Source: Candidatus Melainabacteria bacterium | GTDB lineage: Bacteria; Cyanobacteriota; Vampirovibrionia; Obscuribacterales; Obscuribacteraceae | Reading direction: 5' to 3' | Assembly: GCA_003151275.1 (NCBI GenBank) | Contig: PLXC01000046.1 | Span: forward strand, 1-49,534 | DNA: 49,534 bases | In this document: in pieces, positions 18,532 to 26,986 of the stretch | Numbering within the stretch: the stretch's first letter is position 1 | Layout: every line of letters begins with the position of its first letter | Program-made: the position numbers and the translations under genes | Notes under the pieces: generated by a model | Databases searched by the model: none | What the model was told of the DNA's origin: nothing | The model's input: the letters and a program-made list of their open reading frames with translations, nothing else

Positions 18532-18977
18532 CTTGACTTGCCTTTTCTGGAATGGTGCTCAGTTGATCCCAATTGAGATTACAGAATGGACCCATTAAGT
18601 GTATTAAGTCTTAACCTGTCAGCCATAGATTTAATAAACAGGAGTCTGCTTGGCAAGCAAAACAGCTACGGTATCACTTCACTGTGACGCTGCAAAACCC
18701 AAGCTCATTCTCTTGTAAAAGAAACAAACGGCAATTCGCATAAAGAGGGGTTTCATTGCCGCCGGGCGCCTCACTAACACCATCAAGGGTGATGAATTCG
18801 GTGACTATAATTTTTCGCATGCTCTTTGAATTAGCACCAATTTTTCTGAAAATTCGGCGTAACTCACTGGACCCGGAGCACCATATTTGGTATCAGTAGT
18901 CCAGCATCCTTGTGAACAGATTGCAACCGCACCTTGTTGCGGCGTCAACCTCATGCCCTTGCGGGATAGATTCGCAG
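18532..18977. other. Non-coding stretch between a secreted-protein gene and a decayed gene
   Basis: I see no supported gene here. Short frames on both strands overlap one another and none has a ribosome site or recognisable product. It presumably holds the promoter of the minus-strand gene starting at 18531. Confidence 0.4.
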
Positions 18978-19293
18978 ATGTGTGCTCGGGGCGGCCACCT
19001 GGCGTACTTCCTACAGTCAGCTGGCAATCGCGTAGCGACAAATGATACGATTGCAAACCTCAACAGGGAGTTTTGCATGTCGCAGTTCGTAGGTCCTGAT
19101 GGCGCAACAATGCGCGATTTTATCCTGTCGCAATTAGAGTGGAACACTATCGACCGCATCCTGGGATGTCGGTTGCGGAGTCGGTTACGACCTGTACGAA
19201 ATCGGCGCGCGCATGAAGACACGAATTGCGAAGCTCTCGATTTTAGCAATAAAAACGCGACAGGTGTTGGCACCTGCCGCGTATAAATTTTGA
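18978..19293 (+). pseudogene. Methyltransferase-like remnant with a one-base frameshift
   Basis: The first frame reads GGHLAYFLQSAGNRVATND and continues to FVGPDGATMRDFILSQLEW and NTIDRIL. At 19161-19165 the sequence ctggga then breaks the frame. Removing one G gives RILDVGCGVGYDLYEIGARM, the glycine-rich SAM-binding motif I of class I methyltransferases. This join is made by me from two frames and is good evidence for a single-base insertion. The piece is short, has no proper start and runs into the terminator at 19251-19281, so it is a fragment rather than a working gene. The identity as methyltransferase rests on motif I only. Confidence 0.45.
19251..19281 (-). terminator. Rho-independent terminator after the TPR gene at 19327
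   Basis: On the minus strand an 11-bp stem (CGCGGCAGGTG with CACCTGTCGCG, one G-T pair) closes a 4-base loop and is followed by TTTTT. It begins 46 bases after the stop of the TPR gene. The plus-strand reading of the hairpin is followed by GTATAAATTTT, so some activity in the other direction is possible. Confidence 0.8.
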
Positions 19294-19326
19294 GAGCAGC
19301 AATTAGCTAGCTGAACGAGCGATGCT

Positions 19327-20130
19327 CTAACTGGCCAGCGGCACTCTGCATTCAAACATCTTCCATCCATTGCCTGGACGATTTTCTGCTTTCAGTGTCT
19401 CGGCTTTCTCTGCACGACCTGTTGAGGCTAGTAGATTTGTATAGTTTTCGATCAGAGTCTGATACTGAGGATTTTGTACGCCGAGCGCACGTTTGCGTAT
19501 AGGCAATGCTCTCTCGTACATCAATTCCGCAAGCTCGTACTTCAGTTGCGCGTGATAGAGCATAGCTAGATTGTTGGCAGCCATGCCCACATCAGCGTGG
19601 TCTCCACCATAGATCTTGTTGTAAATTGTGAGCATGCGAATTCCGTATGGTACGGCTTCAACGTATCGTTTTTGCTCGTAGTAAATTCCGGCTAAGCTGT
19701 TCAAACAAAGGGCTACTTTTATATCGTTGTGACCAAAAACAATTTCGATTGCTTGTAGTGATTCCTTCAAATAATGTTCAGCTTGATCAAGTCTTCCTTC
19801 AGCCATGTAGAAATTGGCGAGGCTTTCGAGTGTATATGGAACTCTCGAGTCATTGGGGGGGAATTGATGCGCGATGTTCAAAGCCTTCAACCAAGCGGTT
19901 TCGGCTTCTTTCTTCTTTCCGTACTGCAATGCGATTTCTGCGGCGATTTTGTAGGTAGCCCAGTCAGCAGGGTCGGCGGTAAGAGGAGTGACAGGATAGC
20001 AAGGATGCTCGCCTGTGTTCGTCTGAATAATTCGTTTTAGTAAAAGGCCAAGATCGTGTACGGCAGTAATTTCTTTTTTTGGTAATTTGACTTCATACAT
20101 AACAGAAGGCATGGTGGCGGACATTTGCAT
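19327..20130 (-). CDS. TPR-repeat protein (kinesin-light-chain-like repeats), probably cytosolic
   Basis: Protein of 267 residues without a signal peptide, unlike the other TPR proteins here. Residues 60-240 contain four 42-residue TPR units of the kinesin light chain/TPR_12 type: LESLANFYMAEGRLDQAEHY, LNSLAGIYYEQKRYVEAVPY and ANNLAMLYHAQLKYELAELM are the helix A/B cores. Each is followed by a linker such as IYNKIYGGDHADVGM with the typical G-x-x-H-P/A-D-V pattern. It probably acts as an adaptor. A terminator follows it at 19251-19281. Confidence 0.8.
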   Translation of the reverse strand: MQMSATMPSVMYEVKLPKKEITAVHDLGLLLKRIIQTNTGEHPCYPVTPLTADPADWATYKIAAEIALQYGKKKEAETAWLKALNIAHQFPPNDSRVPYTLESLANFYMAEGRLDQAEHYLKESLQAIEIVFGHNDIKVALCLNSLAGIYYEQKRYVEAVPYGIRMLTIYNKIYGGDHADVGMAANNLAMLYHAQLKYELAELMYERALPIRKRALGVQNPQYQTLIENYTNLLASTGRAEKAETLKAENRPGNGWKMFECRVPLAS

Positions 20131-20375
20131 TGTAGATACCTCAAACGCTTGGCGAAGGGAGCCGAAGCTGGTGAAGGCGCAGAATCATTCATTCCATGGG
20201 TAAGACGGAATTGGAATCGCGGGGTGCCGCAACCAAGTGGTCGCTGGACAGATTATTTGATTGGTTAGTAATACCGAAGTGCCATCATTGTAGCCATTTC
20301 TGACTTGATGTCAAGCATAATTTATCAGGGCACAAGGCTTTCAAAGAAGCTTATACTTTTACTTGTGAACTAAAC

Positions 20376-20894
20376 GTGGCCGAAACGACGGCACCAGTGG
20401 AACCACGAAACTTTACCGCTTTGCCAGATCAAGAAAAAAAGAAGTCTATCCCACTCGCTCGTCCGTTTGAAGCGATCGTCAATTGGCCCTTGTTGCGGAA
20501 AGTAGAAACCTCGGTTTTCGGGGCAATGTTTATAGCGCTGCCCTTTTTCGCGCTCAAAGTGGTTGATCACGCAACTACCACGTTGGCGATCAAGAATACG
20601 TCCGTTGACTTGGTCAATGATTTGATCCGTTGCAAAGGTCTGGCAAAGCAGCATCAGGTCAACATTACCCTGACCAGCCGAACCTCGACGGATAAAAATC
20701 CAGGCGCGTATGAGATCAAAGACGAGGAAAAGACGGTCGAAGAAGTTTTGCTGCCGAAAGGTGTGAATATAATTGGGTCGGTGACCTTCAGTCCGCAAGG
20801 GCTGCCGTCCCATGCCTCCTCATTCATCGTCAGCAAAGGCAGCCGCAGCGCCCACGTCGACGTCAACAATCAGGGCGAAATCGCCGTCCCCTGA
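20376..20894 (+). CDS. GspH/FimT-like pseudopilin-related protein without a prepilin peptidase site
   Basis: Protein of 172 residues, first of the pseudopilin group. It starts at a GTG. A polar stretch of about 43 residues precedes one hydrophobic helix (VFGAMFIALPFFALKVV), which is followed by TTLAIKNTSVDLVNDLIRCKGLAKQHQVNITLTSR. That helix-then-strand passage matches the GspH/FimT pattern after the pilin helix, and the C-terminus (VTFSPQGLPSHASSFIVSKG) resembles the GspH beta-domain. The usual G|FxLIE cleavage site is absent, so the long N-terminus would remain. The next gene begins about 95 bases downstream. In T2SS operons GspH is followed by I, J and K, as here. Assignment is by pattern and position and is moderately sure. 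Confidence 0.6.
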   Translation: MAETTAPVEPRNFTALPDQEKKKSIPLARPFEAIVNWPLLRKVETSVFGAMFIALPFFALKVVDHATTTLAIKNTSVDLVNDLIRCKGLAKQHQVNITLTSRTSTDKNPGAYEIKDEEKTVEEVLLPKGVNIIGSVTFSPQGLPSHASSFIVSKGSRSAHVDVNNQGEIAVP

Positions 20895-20936
20895 TCATTA
20901 ATTTTGCCAGTATATAGATGTCTTCCATCCGTCCCC

Positions 20937-20956
20937 GGTGCCAGGTGGGTGCCAGG
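20937..20956. repeat. Two GGTGCCAGG copies separated by 2 bases
   Basis: GGTGCCAGG occurs at 20937-20945 and 20948-20956 between the first two pseudopilin-like genes and is followed by GGGG. It is short; it may be part of a dispersed repeat family or chance. Confidence 0.3.
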
Positions 20957-20988
20957 GGGCATGATCCTTGTGTGTCGAGTAACCTTTG

Positions 20989-21531
20989 ATGAAAGTCAGA
21001 ACCACTGCCAAGAGACCATATGTTGCTGCCGTTCGTAGGAACAGCGGCTCCATGCTGATTGAATTGATGGTTGCAATAATTGTTGCCGGCATGTTGGCAA
21101 TCTCGCTGTGTCAAAGCTTGAGCTTAACCAAAGAAGCATCCTTTGGTGCGCATGGAAGAGTAATTTGCGCCGCGGTCGCTCAAGAAATCGCAGAAAGGCT
21201 ACGTGACACTCCATATCTGGAGTTACCTTCGACTAGTGCGGGTGCCGTTACCATTCCAATTCAAGTTTATTCCGATTCGCTCGTGACGCCCCTTGCCTAT
21301 CCCTGGATTCAACAGCCTGCATTAATGATGGATTTGGATAGCACCAAGTATGTGTGGAGTCAGCAAAGTGTAACTAATAGATTTCCTATTTCAAGTTCGG
21401 TTACGTTTACATCAGGACCTTATCCTGGCAGCACCACTGCAGCGATTTCAGTAAATGCAGTTAACGTTCATAGCAGTTATTCAACCTCCGTGTTGCTTAC
21501 ACATTTTGGGATTCAGCGTAATGAGAACTAA
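20989..21531 (+). CDS. Minor pseudopilin (GspI/PilV-like)
   Basis: Protein of 180 residues with a type IV prepilin leader: a basic N-terminus, then SGSMLIELMVAIIVAGMLAI. Cleavage after Gly20 would leave Ser1 and Glu5, the residue needed for assembly into a pilus. The helix is followed by a Gln/Glu-rich stretch (AAVAQEIAERLRDT) and a beta-rich domain with a Ser/Thr-rich end. A TTG at 20986 also fits as start, but ATG 20989 is preferred. Its last 11 bases overlap the next gene, so translation is coupled. Position (second of four) and helix pattern suggest a GspI/PilV-like role at the pseudopilus tip. Confidence 0.75.
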   Translation: MKVRTTAKRPYVAAVRRNSGSMLIELMVAIIVAGMLAISLCQSLSLTKEASFGAHGRVICAAVAQEIAERLRDTPYLELPSTSAGAVTIPIQVYSDSLVTPLAYPWIQQPALMMDLDSTKYVWSQQSVTNRFPISSSVTFTSGPYPGSTTAAISVNAVNVHSSYSTSVLLTHFGIQRNEN

Positions 21532-22159
21532 ATCTAAAAAAAACACCCAAGCTGGAATGAGTCTCATCGAGATGGTGGTGACACTTGCCATCATTTCAAT
21601 TGTTAGCATGGGCTTGATGTCGATGTTGTGGGTGAACTCCTGGTGGCTTTTTAAGTTATCAAACAAAACCGATAACGTTATAGCTGCGCAGCAATTTCTC
21701 GATCGTTTTTCAGCTGAGCTTCGCATGGCGGAGAGCGTGACAAACCTTACAGACACTCAACTTTCGATCAAAATTCCGGTTTTCGAATCAAATAGGGTGG
21801 GTAATGCTCAATATGTTGGATTTCCTTTAAATAGTTACGATATTTTGATCTATTCAGTGGTGCCTGATAGCGGAAATCCAGGTGAGTACAAGATAGTGCG
21901 TTCAATTACCGCAGGTGCTCCATTGGTCTATCACCCTGAGGACGGAAGATCAACTATCGCATCAACCACAATCTTAACTGGTATTGTGGGACCGCTTAAC
22001 CCCAGCACTGGTCTTCCAAAAACATTCGAGCAGAGTGCCAATGGTGGAATCACCGCGAACGTAGAAATGCTGAGGTCTCTACCCAACAACCGCTCCTCTG
22101 ACCCCATGTCGTTCCGAACACAAGTTTTCTTGCACAATTCAGCAATAGGTCTCAAATGA
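21521..22159 (+). CDS. Minor pseudopilin (GspJ/PilW-like)
   Basis: Protein of 212 residues. The leader KNTQAGMSLIEMVVTLAIIS has the prepilin peptidase site after Gly12 and Glu at +5. After the helix, NVIAAQQFLDRFSAELRMAE is the alpha-spine extension typical of PilW/GspJ, followed by a beta domain. ATG 21521 lies in the overlap with the previous gene (ATGAGAACTAA). An in-frame start at 21455 would put 22 extra residues before the leader and is unlikely. Its stop overlaps the ATG of the next gene (ATGA). Confidence 0.78.
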   Translation: MRTKSKKNTQAGMSLIEMVVTLAIISIVSMGLMSMLWVNSWWLFKLSNKTDNVIAAQQFLDRFSAELRMAESVTNLTDTQLSIKIPVFESNRVGNAQYVGFPLNSYDILIYSVVPDSGNPGEYKIVRSITAGAPLVYHPEDGRSTIASTTILTGIVGPLNPSTGLPKTFEQSANGGITANVEMLRSLPNNRSSDPMSFRTQVFLHNSAIGLK

Positions 22160-23847
22160 GAGTATATGCTTCCTCAGTTATCTCCAGAAGACACGAACGA
22201 GGATTTTCCTTAATCACAGTGCTGTCTCTTGGACTGGTTTCCACAATGATGTTATTTGCACTGACAGCATCAATATTGCCCCTTTATCAAAAAGCTTCGC
22301 AAAATGTACCGTACGTGCAGCTTCGAAATGCAGCGGAATCCGCTATCAATCTTGCTGTTGCCGACCTGAATAATTCCATTGAAAACGGTGCCGCTTCAGT
22401 TTACGATGATCCGACAGCTGGGCTACCATACACGACGAAGTATTACATTCCTCCCGGCGTGAATGCGCCAACGGTAAAGATTACAGTCAAGAACGAATTC
22501 CCGCCGAGTTCATCTCTAGTCTATAATCGTGAATATGACACTTCAATAATTGGCTCGGCTAGTCCAGTAGGACAGCAAGATTCCTATCGAATAGTAGAAG
22601 CCATCGCTTACTTTGATGCAGGCAGCGCACCACAGGTGATGGCACGGAGTGTAGTAAGACTTTCTCCTGTTCAGACTGACAACCCCCCATCCGGTCCTTC
22701 AATTTCTAAGCAGACAAGTTTTCTTACAGGTACCAACGGATCACAAAATACCAAACCTGTTTTTAACTACGCCGCATTTGGCATAAATGGCATCGCTTTG
22801 GGTCCATCAACAATAGTTCATGGTTATGACTCAAGAGGAGGCAATCCAAAACTCGCTGGAGATATTGGTACCAATGGAACCGCGACTCTTACCGGTTCTG
22901 GTATTGAAATTGACGGAAGCTTGACTGTCAGTTCACCCACGATAAGCCCATATAATTCAGCAAAAGTGGCAACAAGTGCGCTTCCACCATTAATTCATGA
23001 TCAGTTAATAGTTAACGGAACCGCGGATGGTAGACCCGTGTTCCAGGGCACTAATGGCCCTGGGTCAATCGGTCCGCAGCCTGGCGATACAGTCCGGGGT
23101 GAGAGCAGAGGATTCCTTGACATATCTTTTAAACCCATCATTACTAGTGGCACACTTGCAACGAACATGATTCCTCCATCTCCATCTGTGCCAGACACCG
23201 CTCATGCTCTTACCGCGCCTCAAAACGGTCAACAAATAGTATTCGCCAACAGTGCAAGCTATCCTCCTAGCACAGCAGCTCTGAGTGCTTACCAGGCTGG
23301 TGGAACATTGAATTTACCACCTGGGGACTACAGTTTTAATTCACTTAGTGTCGGTGCCGACGGGTCGAATTCGTCAATTAGAATTAATTCTGGCGTTTCG
23401 CAGCCTGTTCGTTTGTTTGTCGACGGAAACTCTACAAGCGAGGTTTCTTTGATGAGAAATGGAGCTCGAAACGGATCGAGCAATCCCGCTAACCTTCAGT
23501 TGTATTACAGCGGATCCAATCCTGTTACCCTGTCGTCAACGTTTAACGGCGTACTCTATGCGCCCAATGCAGCCGTAAACGTAGGTAGCTCTTCGGGCTC
23601 CTTGGATGTCTACGGGTCCATAGTAGGCAGTTCGGTACATATCAATAACACTCGCTTGAATTTTGATGCGGCTCTTTCTGATGCTGCATATTTAAATAAT
23701 TCCAGCAGACCAAATTATAATAAAGCCTCCAATTTGTCCTACGCTCCCTCTCGCTATCAAGCCTTGAACGCGGCAACTCCAGGATATTTTTCGAGTTTTC
23801 AGTATAGAGTCTTGTCGTATCAAGAAGTTAAAAACCCTCAACCGTAA
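22156..23847 (+). CDS. PilX/GspK-position pseudopilin with large beta-rich C-terminal domain (DUF7305-like)
   Basis: Protein of 563 residues. The leader ends RRHERG|FSLITVLSLG, so the peptidase site after Gly16 is present but +5 is Thr instead of Glu. GspK proteins at the tip of T2SS pseudopili also lack Glu5. After the helix comes LRNAAESAINLAVADLNNSI, the usual PilX/GspK helix. The body is Gly/Ser/Asn-rich and beta-helical in character. The C-terminal part (SSTFNGVLYAPNAAVNVGSS, then LDVYGSIVGSSVHIN and LNFDAAL) matches the pattern of the DUF7305 domain found in PilX N-terminal proteins. It is the last gene of the overlapping set, which suggests one tip complex. Confidence 0.75.
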   Translation: MRVYASSVISRRHERGFSLITVLSLGLVSTMMLFALTASILPLYQKASQNVPYVQLRNAAESAINLAVADLNNSIENGAASVYDDPTAGLPYTTKYYIPPGVNAPTVKITVKNEFPPSSSLVYNREYDTSIIGSASPVGQQDSYRIVEAIAYFDAGSAPQVMARSVVRLSPVQTDNPPSGPSISKQTSFLTGTNGSQNTKPVFNYAAFGINGIALGPSTIVHGYDSRGGNPKLAGDIGTNGTATLTGSGIEIDGSLTVSSPTISPYNSAKVATSALPPLIHDQLIVNGTADGRPVFQGTNGPGSIGPQPGDTVRGESRGFLDISFKPIITSGTLATNMIPPSPSVPDTAHALTAPQNGQQIVFANSASYPPSTAALSAYQAGGTLNLPPGDYSFNSLSVGADGSNSSIRINSGVSQPVRLFVDGNSTSEVSLMRNGARNGSSNPANLQLYYSGSNPVTLSSTFNGVLYAPNAAVNVGSSSGSLDVYGSIVGSSVHINNTRLNFDAALSDAAYLNNSSRPNYNKASNLSYAPSRYQALNAATPGYFSSFQYRVLSYQEVKNPQP

Positions 23848-23958
23848 TGCTAATTAGTGCGACTGTTTAAAGATTGAACTTGCTCATATCAGTCACCAAT
23901 TAATCACTCATTTCGCTCAAACTGGGCATGTAACTATCAGACAGATTGAGGGTACGGG

Positions 23959-25425
23959 ATGAAGAGACAGGGCTTGTCACTTATTGGTGCAGTGATTGGC
24001 GCTTTGGCGCTGTCTTGTGGGGCTGCGAATGCAGGCATTTTGGACACCTTGCTTGGCGGGGGTATTCCGATTCCTTCGATAGGGGGAGTTCGAGTATCGT
24101 CCGGGCAAAGCCAAAGGCAATCCATGCAGCAGACTCCGCGCATGGTGGCAAGTCATATATACAACGAAGGGATACAACTCTCGGATCAAAACAGACTGCA
24201 AGAATCGCGCATGAAGTTCGAGCAGGCGATTAAAGTTGATCCCAGTTTTGATCTCGCTTGGTCGACTTTGGTCGGAGCGTGCATGGTATCAGGGCAGCTT
24301 GAAGAAGGCATCGCCGTGGGCAATCAATTCCTGACCAATTTCCCACATAGTTCCCACCGGAAAGAAACTATGTTGATCATGCAAAAGTTGAACGAACAGT
24401 TAACCAAGAAAAACGAAATTTGGCAAAAGGTTGGTCCAGATGGAGTTGATAGTTATTTCGGTTTAGCGACTGAGGGCAAGAATTTTTATGGTTGGAACCT
24501 CGATAAGGTGCCGCTTCGTGTCTTCATTAACGACGGTCACGGTGTTCGCGGTTATCGCCCGGATCTGCAAGTTGTCTTGAACAACTCGTTTGCAGAGTGG
24601 ACCAAAGCAACTGATCAGCACATCACTTTTACCAAAGTAGATAGTCTCGCCGATGCAAATATCGAGGTCATTTGGATTGATGATCCGCGTGACTTTCCGC
24701 AGAATAAAGGACTGGAGGCCGGGATGGCTGTTCCGCTTCTAAATAGTGATGGCTACATAGTTCATTCAAAGCTGTATATCCTAACCAAAGACAGGCACGA
24801 TTCAAAACCAGTTAGTGAGCTGGTTTTGCACGAAGTCTGCTTACACGAGATTGGACATACTTTGGGATTATTGGGTCACAGCGAAAATCCAGACGACATC
24901 ATGTTCTTTACCGCCAGCGGCCAAAAGGTGGAAGAGCCCCATCTCACACAACGCGATGTCAACACACTTGCCAAACTTTACTCAATGGTGCTGCAAACGC
25001 GGAGCAATGAAGCAATTTCTCGACACGAACAGTTTCACGCCGCTAGTTTAGAACAACAACCTCAACCAGCTGAGGCGGGCAGACCGCAACCTTATTACAT
25101 AGCCAAAACATTTTCTTCCAATACAGAGGCAATCAGCTATCTTGAAAAAGCTGTTGCTGCAGCGCCCAATGACTTAGCTTTGCTCGACGATCTTGGCACC
25201 GCATATGATAACTACGGTATCGAACTGGCAAACAGAAATGAGGTACGCAAAGCTGAGCAATATTTCAATCTCGCTCTGGCTATTCATCGCAACAGCCAGG
25301 ACCAGAATAAATTACGCAGCACCGTTGGTAATTTGACTCAATTGCTTCGCTTTGAGAAGCGCGATAGCGAAGCGGCTCAATTAGAAGAAAGCTGCAAGCA
25401 GATATTGGCAAGGTCCGCGAACTAG
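23959..25425 (+). CDS. Secreted matrixin-like zinc metalloprotease flanked by TPR repeats
   Basis: Protein of 488 residues with a signal peptide (LSLIGAVIGALALSCGAANA). TPR units at about 65-130 (YNEGIQLSDQNRLQESRMKF) come first. The protease domain spans about 165-335 and has the metzincin zinc site HEIGHTLGLLGH at 296-307 and a Met-turn (DDIMFF) a few residues later, both as in matrixins. NNSFAEWTKATDQHITFTKV is the usual helix before it. The C-terminal third again holds TPR-like helices (LLDDLGTAYDNYGIELANRN, AEQYFNLALAIHR). It follows the pseudopilin genes in the same direction after 111 bases and could be a secreted substrate of that system; this link is inference. GAGGGTACGG precedes the ATG as ribosome site. 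Confidence 0.85.
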   Translation: MKRQGLSLIGAVIGALALSCGAANAGILDTLLGGGIPIPSIGGVRVSSGQSQRQSMQQTPRMVASHIYNEGIQLSDQNRLQESRMKFEQAIKVDPSFDLAWSTLVGACMVSGQLEEGIAVGNQFLTNFPHSSHRKETMLIMQKLNEQLTKKNEIWQKVGPDGVDSYFGLATEGKNFYGWNLDKVPLRVFINDGHGVRGYRPDLQVVLNNSFAEWTKATDQHITFTKVDSLADANIEVIWIDDPRDFPQNKGLEAGMAVPLLNSDGYIVHSKLYILTKDRHDSKPVSELVLHEVCLHEIGHTLGLLGHSENPDDIMFFTASGQKVEEPHLTQRDVNTLAKLYSMVLQTRSNEAISRHEQFHAASLEQQPQPAEAGRPQPYYIAKTFSSNTEAISYLEKAVAAAPNDLALLDDLGTAYDNYGIELANRNEVRKAEQYFNLALAIHRNSQDQNKLRSTVGNLTQLLRFEKRDSEAAQLEESCKQILARSAN

Positions 25426-25444
25426 TAACCGTCAAGATCGATCG

Positions 25445-26422
25445 TCATTTACCAAATGCTTCGGTTAGGTAGAAGCGCGTTGGTAGTCGAGCTATGCCGA
25501 TACCGACAACATGTGCTTCTGGATCCAAAATGCTCATTCGATGGTCTTCTGATTCCATAAATTGGCTGTGAAGCGTTGAAAGCGTTTGCTGATCGGTGAA
25601 TGTTTCGCGAGATGCCCGGCCGATGTTTTCATTCAAGAAATTAGTGATACCAGCTAGCTGTGCGCGATCCAATTGTGATCGCCCATACAAATCCTTGTGA
25701 GGGTTTCGAGAACTTGTAACTTCGTAGTCCTTGGCGTTCTTGGCCATGTAGTTGGCATAGTCGCTGGCAAATCTAGCTAGAGTTCCGTCATCCCGCAGTG
25801 GGCCGAGTCCGTTATTCGCGCGGCTGCCATTGATCAGCGACAGGCAAAAGACCGCCAAATCAGCTTCTGACGCCATCGATGGTGCACTAGCAGACCTGCC
25901 ACTTGACACACCTGGCGATGCGCTAGTCGATGTGGAGGGCTGGATCGTAGATGGCGAGAGTTGTACTTGTCCGGAGAATATTTTTGACTTGCCATTGACC
26001 GCCACGGCGTATGTAAAAGTAAGCGGTTTGTCGGAACGATGTCCAAGCCACCCATCGGCCATTTTGCTGCTTGTGATCCTATAACCATCTAGTGTCAGGA
26101 GCACGATTCCCGGTGCAAGCTTCATGTTTTGACCCAACGCTGAATTAGGCGATGTCGTCACGTAGATTCCCGGGTGGCTTCTATTATTGCTAATTACCAG
26201 CGCCGGAGTGGTCATCACGCCCAAGCGGTACGAATACGCCGTTTTGTCGGAGATGCGAAAAAGCTTGTCTTCTGCCATTACAGGTAATACCAGGTAGATG
26301 AACAGAAGCACGAGCGCAAAACGCCCCAAAATCAAACGTGCGTGAGAGTGAATATGCTTTGCGCGCATGTTGGCCTGATTAATGAAGTGGATGTGCCACC
26401 ATCGTAAGTTAGCCTGTCGCAT
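25445..26422 (-). CDS. Secreted CAP/SCP-domain protein (YkwD family) with N-terminal PDZ-like region
   Basis: Protein of 325 residues. A signal-anchor (ARLILGRFALVLLFIYLVLP) follows a basic, His-rich N-terminus. Residues 50-150 resemble a degenerate PDZ fold (APGIVLLTLDGYRI). A Ser/Pro/Thr linker leads to a CAP domain from about 190: CLSLINGSRANNGLGPLRDD, then FASDYANYMAKN, NENIGRA, LHSQFMESEDHRMSILDPEA and VGIGIAR. These are the motifs of bacterial CAP proteins. The ATG at 26422 overlaps the end of the 47-residue gene upstream by 14 bases; ATG 26368 is an alternative that gives a shorter n-region. It is third in a minus-strand set after rhodanese and the small membrane peptide. Confidence 0.85.
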   Translation of the reverse strand: MRQANLRWWHIHFINQANMRAKHIHSHARLILGRFALVLLFIYLVLPVMAEDKLFRISDKTAYSYRLGVMTTPALVISNNRSHPGIYVTTSPNSALGQNMKLAPGIVLLTLDGYRITSSKMADGWLGHRSDKPLTFTYAVAVNGKSKIFSGQVQLSPSTIQPSTSTSASPGVSSGRSASAPSMASEADLAVFCLSLINGSRANNGLGPLRDDGTLARFASDYANYMAKNAKDYEVTSSRNPHKDLYGRSQLDRAQLAGITNFLNENIGRASRETFTDQQTLSTLHSQFMESEDHRMSILDPEAHVVGIGIARLPTRFYLTEAFGK

Positions 26423-26552
26423 TGGTCAGAGTATAGAAAAGTAAGACCATCATTACCAAAAAAATAATGGTGCAAACGATCATCACTGCCACCAAAATCA
26501 TGAACTTCTTCTTTTTGGCAGCTTCTTCGTCACCACCGATAGTGCCTGTCAC
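26409..26552 (-). CDS. 47-residue single-pass membrane protein
   Basis: Short gene with a strong ribosome site: GGAGG (26563-26559) stands 6 bases before the GTG at 26552. The product begins MTGTIGGDEEAAKKKKF, an acidic then Lys-rich start, and continues as one hydrophobic helix, MILVAVMIVCTIIFLVMMVL, ending TLTNATG. So it is a single-pass membrane peptide, probably with the charged N-terminus in the cytosol. It lies 19 bases after the rhodanese gene and its stop overlaps the start of the CAP-domain gene, which fits translational coupling. Function unknown; a small partner of the exported CAP protein is a guess. Confidence 0.7.
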   Translation of the reverse strand: MTGTIGGDEEAAKKKKFMILVAVMIVCTIIFLVMMVLLFYTLTNATG

Positions 26553-26571
26553 AACACACCTCCGACTCTAA

Positions 26572-26910
26572 CTAATATTTTTGAATGGATGAATCAATTT
26601 CGTCCGACCAAGCTAAGATACCGCCGGTCAAATTCAACCCGGCGTAACCCTGGTCTCGCAAAAATTCGGCGCAACTATCGCTTCGCCTACCGGAACGGCA
26701 ATAAACGACGATATCCTGACTTCTATATTTTTCGAGCTCCGACAATCGCTCCATCAGATCGCCCATAGGGATGTGTGCGGTATTGGCAAGCGTGGATATT
26801 GCCAATTCATGAGGCTCCCTAATATCAAGAAGAACTATTTTTTCTCCAGCATCGAGCCTGTTTTTCAGCTCTGTCGGGGTTATCTCGGTTCTCGCAGGCT
26901 GCGCATCCAT
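26572..26910 (-). CDS. Rhodanese-like sulfurtransferase domain protein
   Basis: Single-domain rhodanese of 112 residues. The active-site loop is CRSGRRS with Cys71, the residue that carries the persulfide in active enzymes. Other family marks are LLDIREPHELAISTL near residue 27, AHIPMGDL, and NLTGGILAWSDEI at the end. The start ATG has AAGGGG 7 bases upstream. Cytosolic. It is the first gene of a minus-strand set with the 47-residue peptide and the CAP-domain protein, and it is divergent from the small gene at 26987. Sulfur donor or acceptor is unknown. Confidence 0.9.
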   Translation of the reverse strand: MDAQPARTEITPTELKNRLDAGEKIVLLDIREPHELAISTLANTAHIPMGDLMERLSELEKYRSQDIVVYCRSGRRSDSCAEFLRDQGYAGLNLTGGILAWSDEIDSSIQKY

Positions 26911-26943
26911 GGCGACCCCTTTTTAATTCATCCAAGAGTTAAG

Positions 26944-26949
26944 TATAAT
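26944..26949 (+). promoter_or_regulatory. Probable -10 element of the gene at 26987
   Basis: A perfect TATAAT lies 38 bases before the GTG start. The hexamer 17 bases further upstream, TTTTAA, is only a weak -35. The site is in the divergent region between this gene and the rhodanese gene. Confidence 0.45.
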
Positions 26950-26986
26950 CTCTGTTCATCGGGTCTGCCAAAGGAGGCAAACGAAA

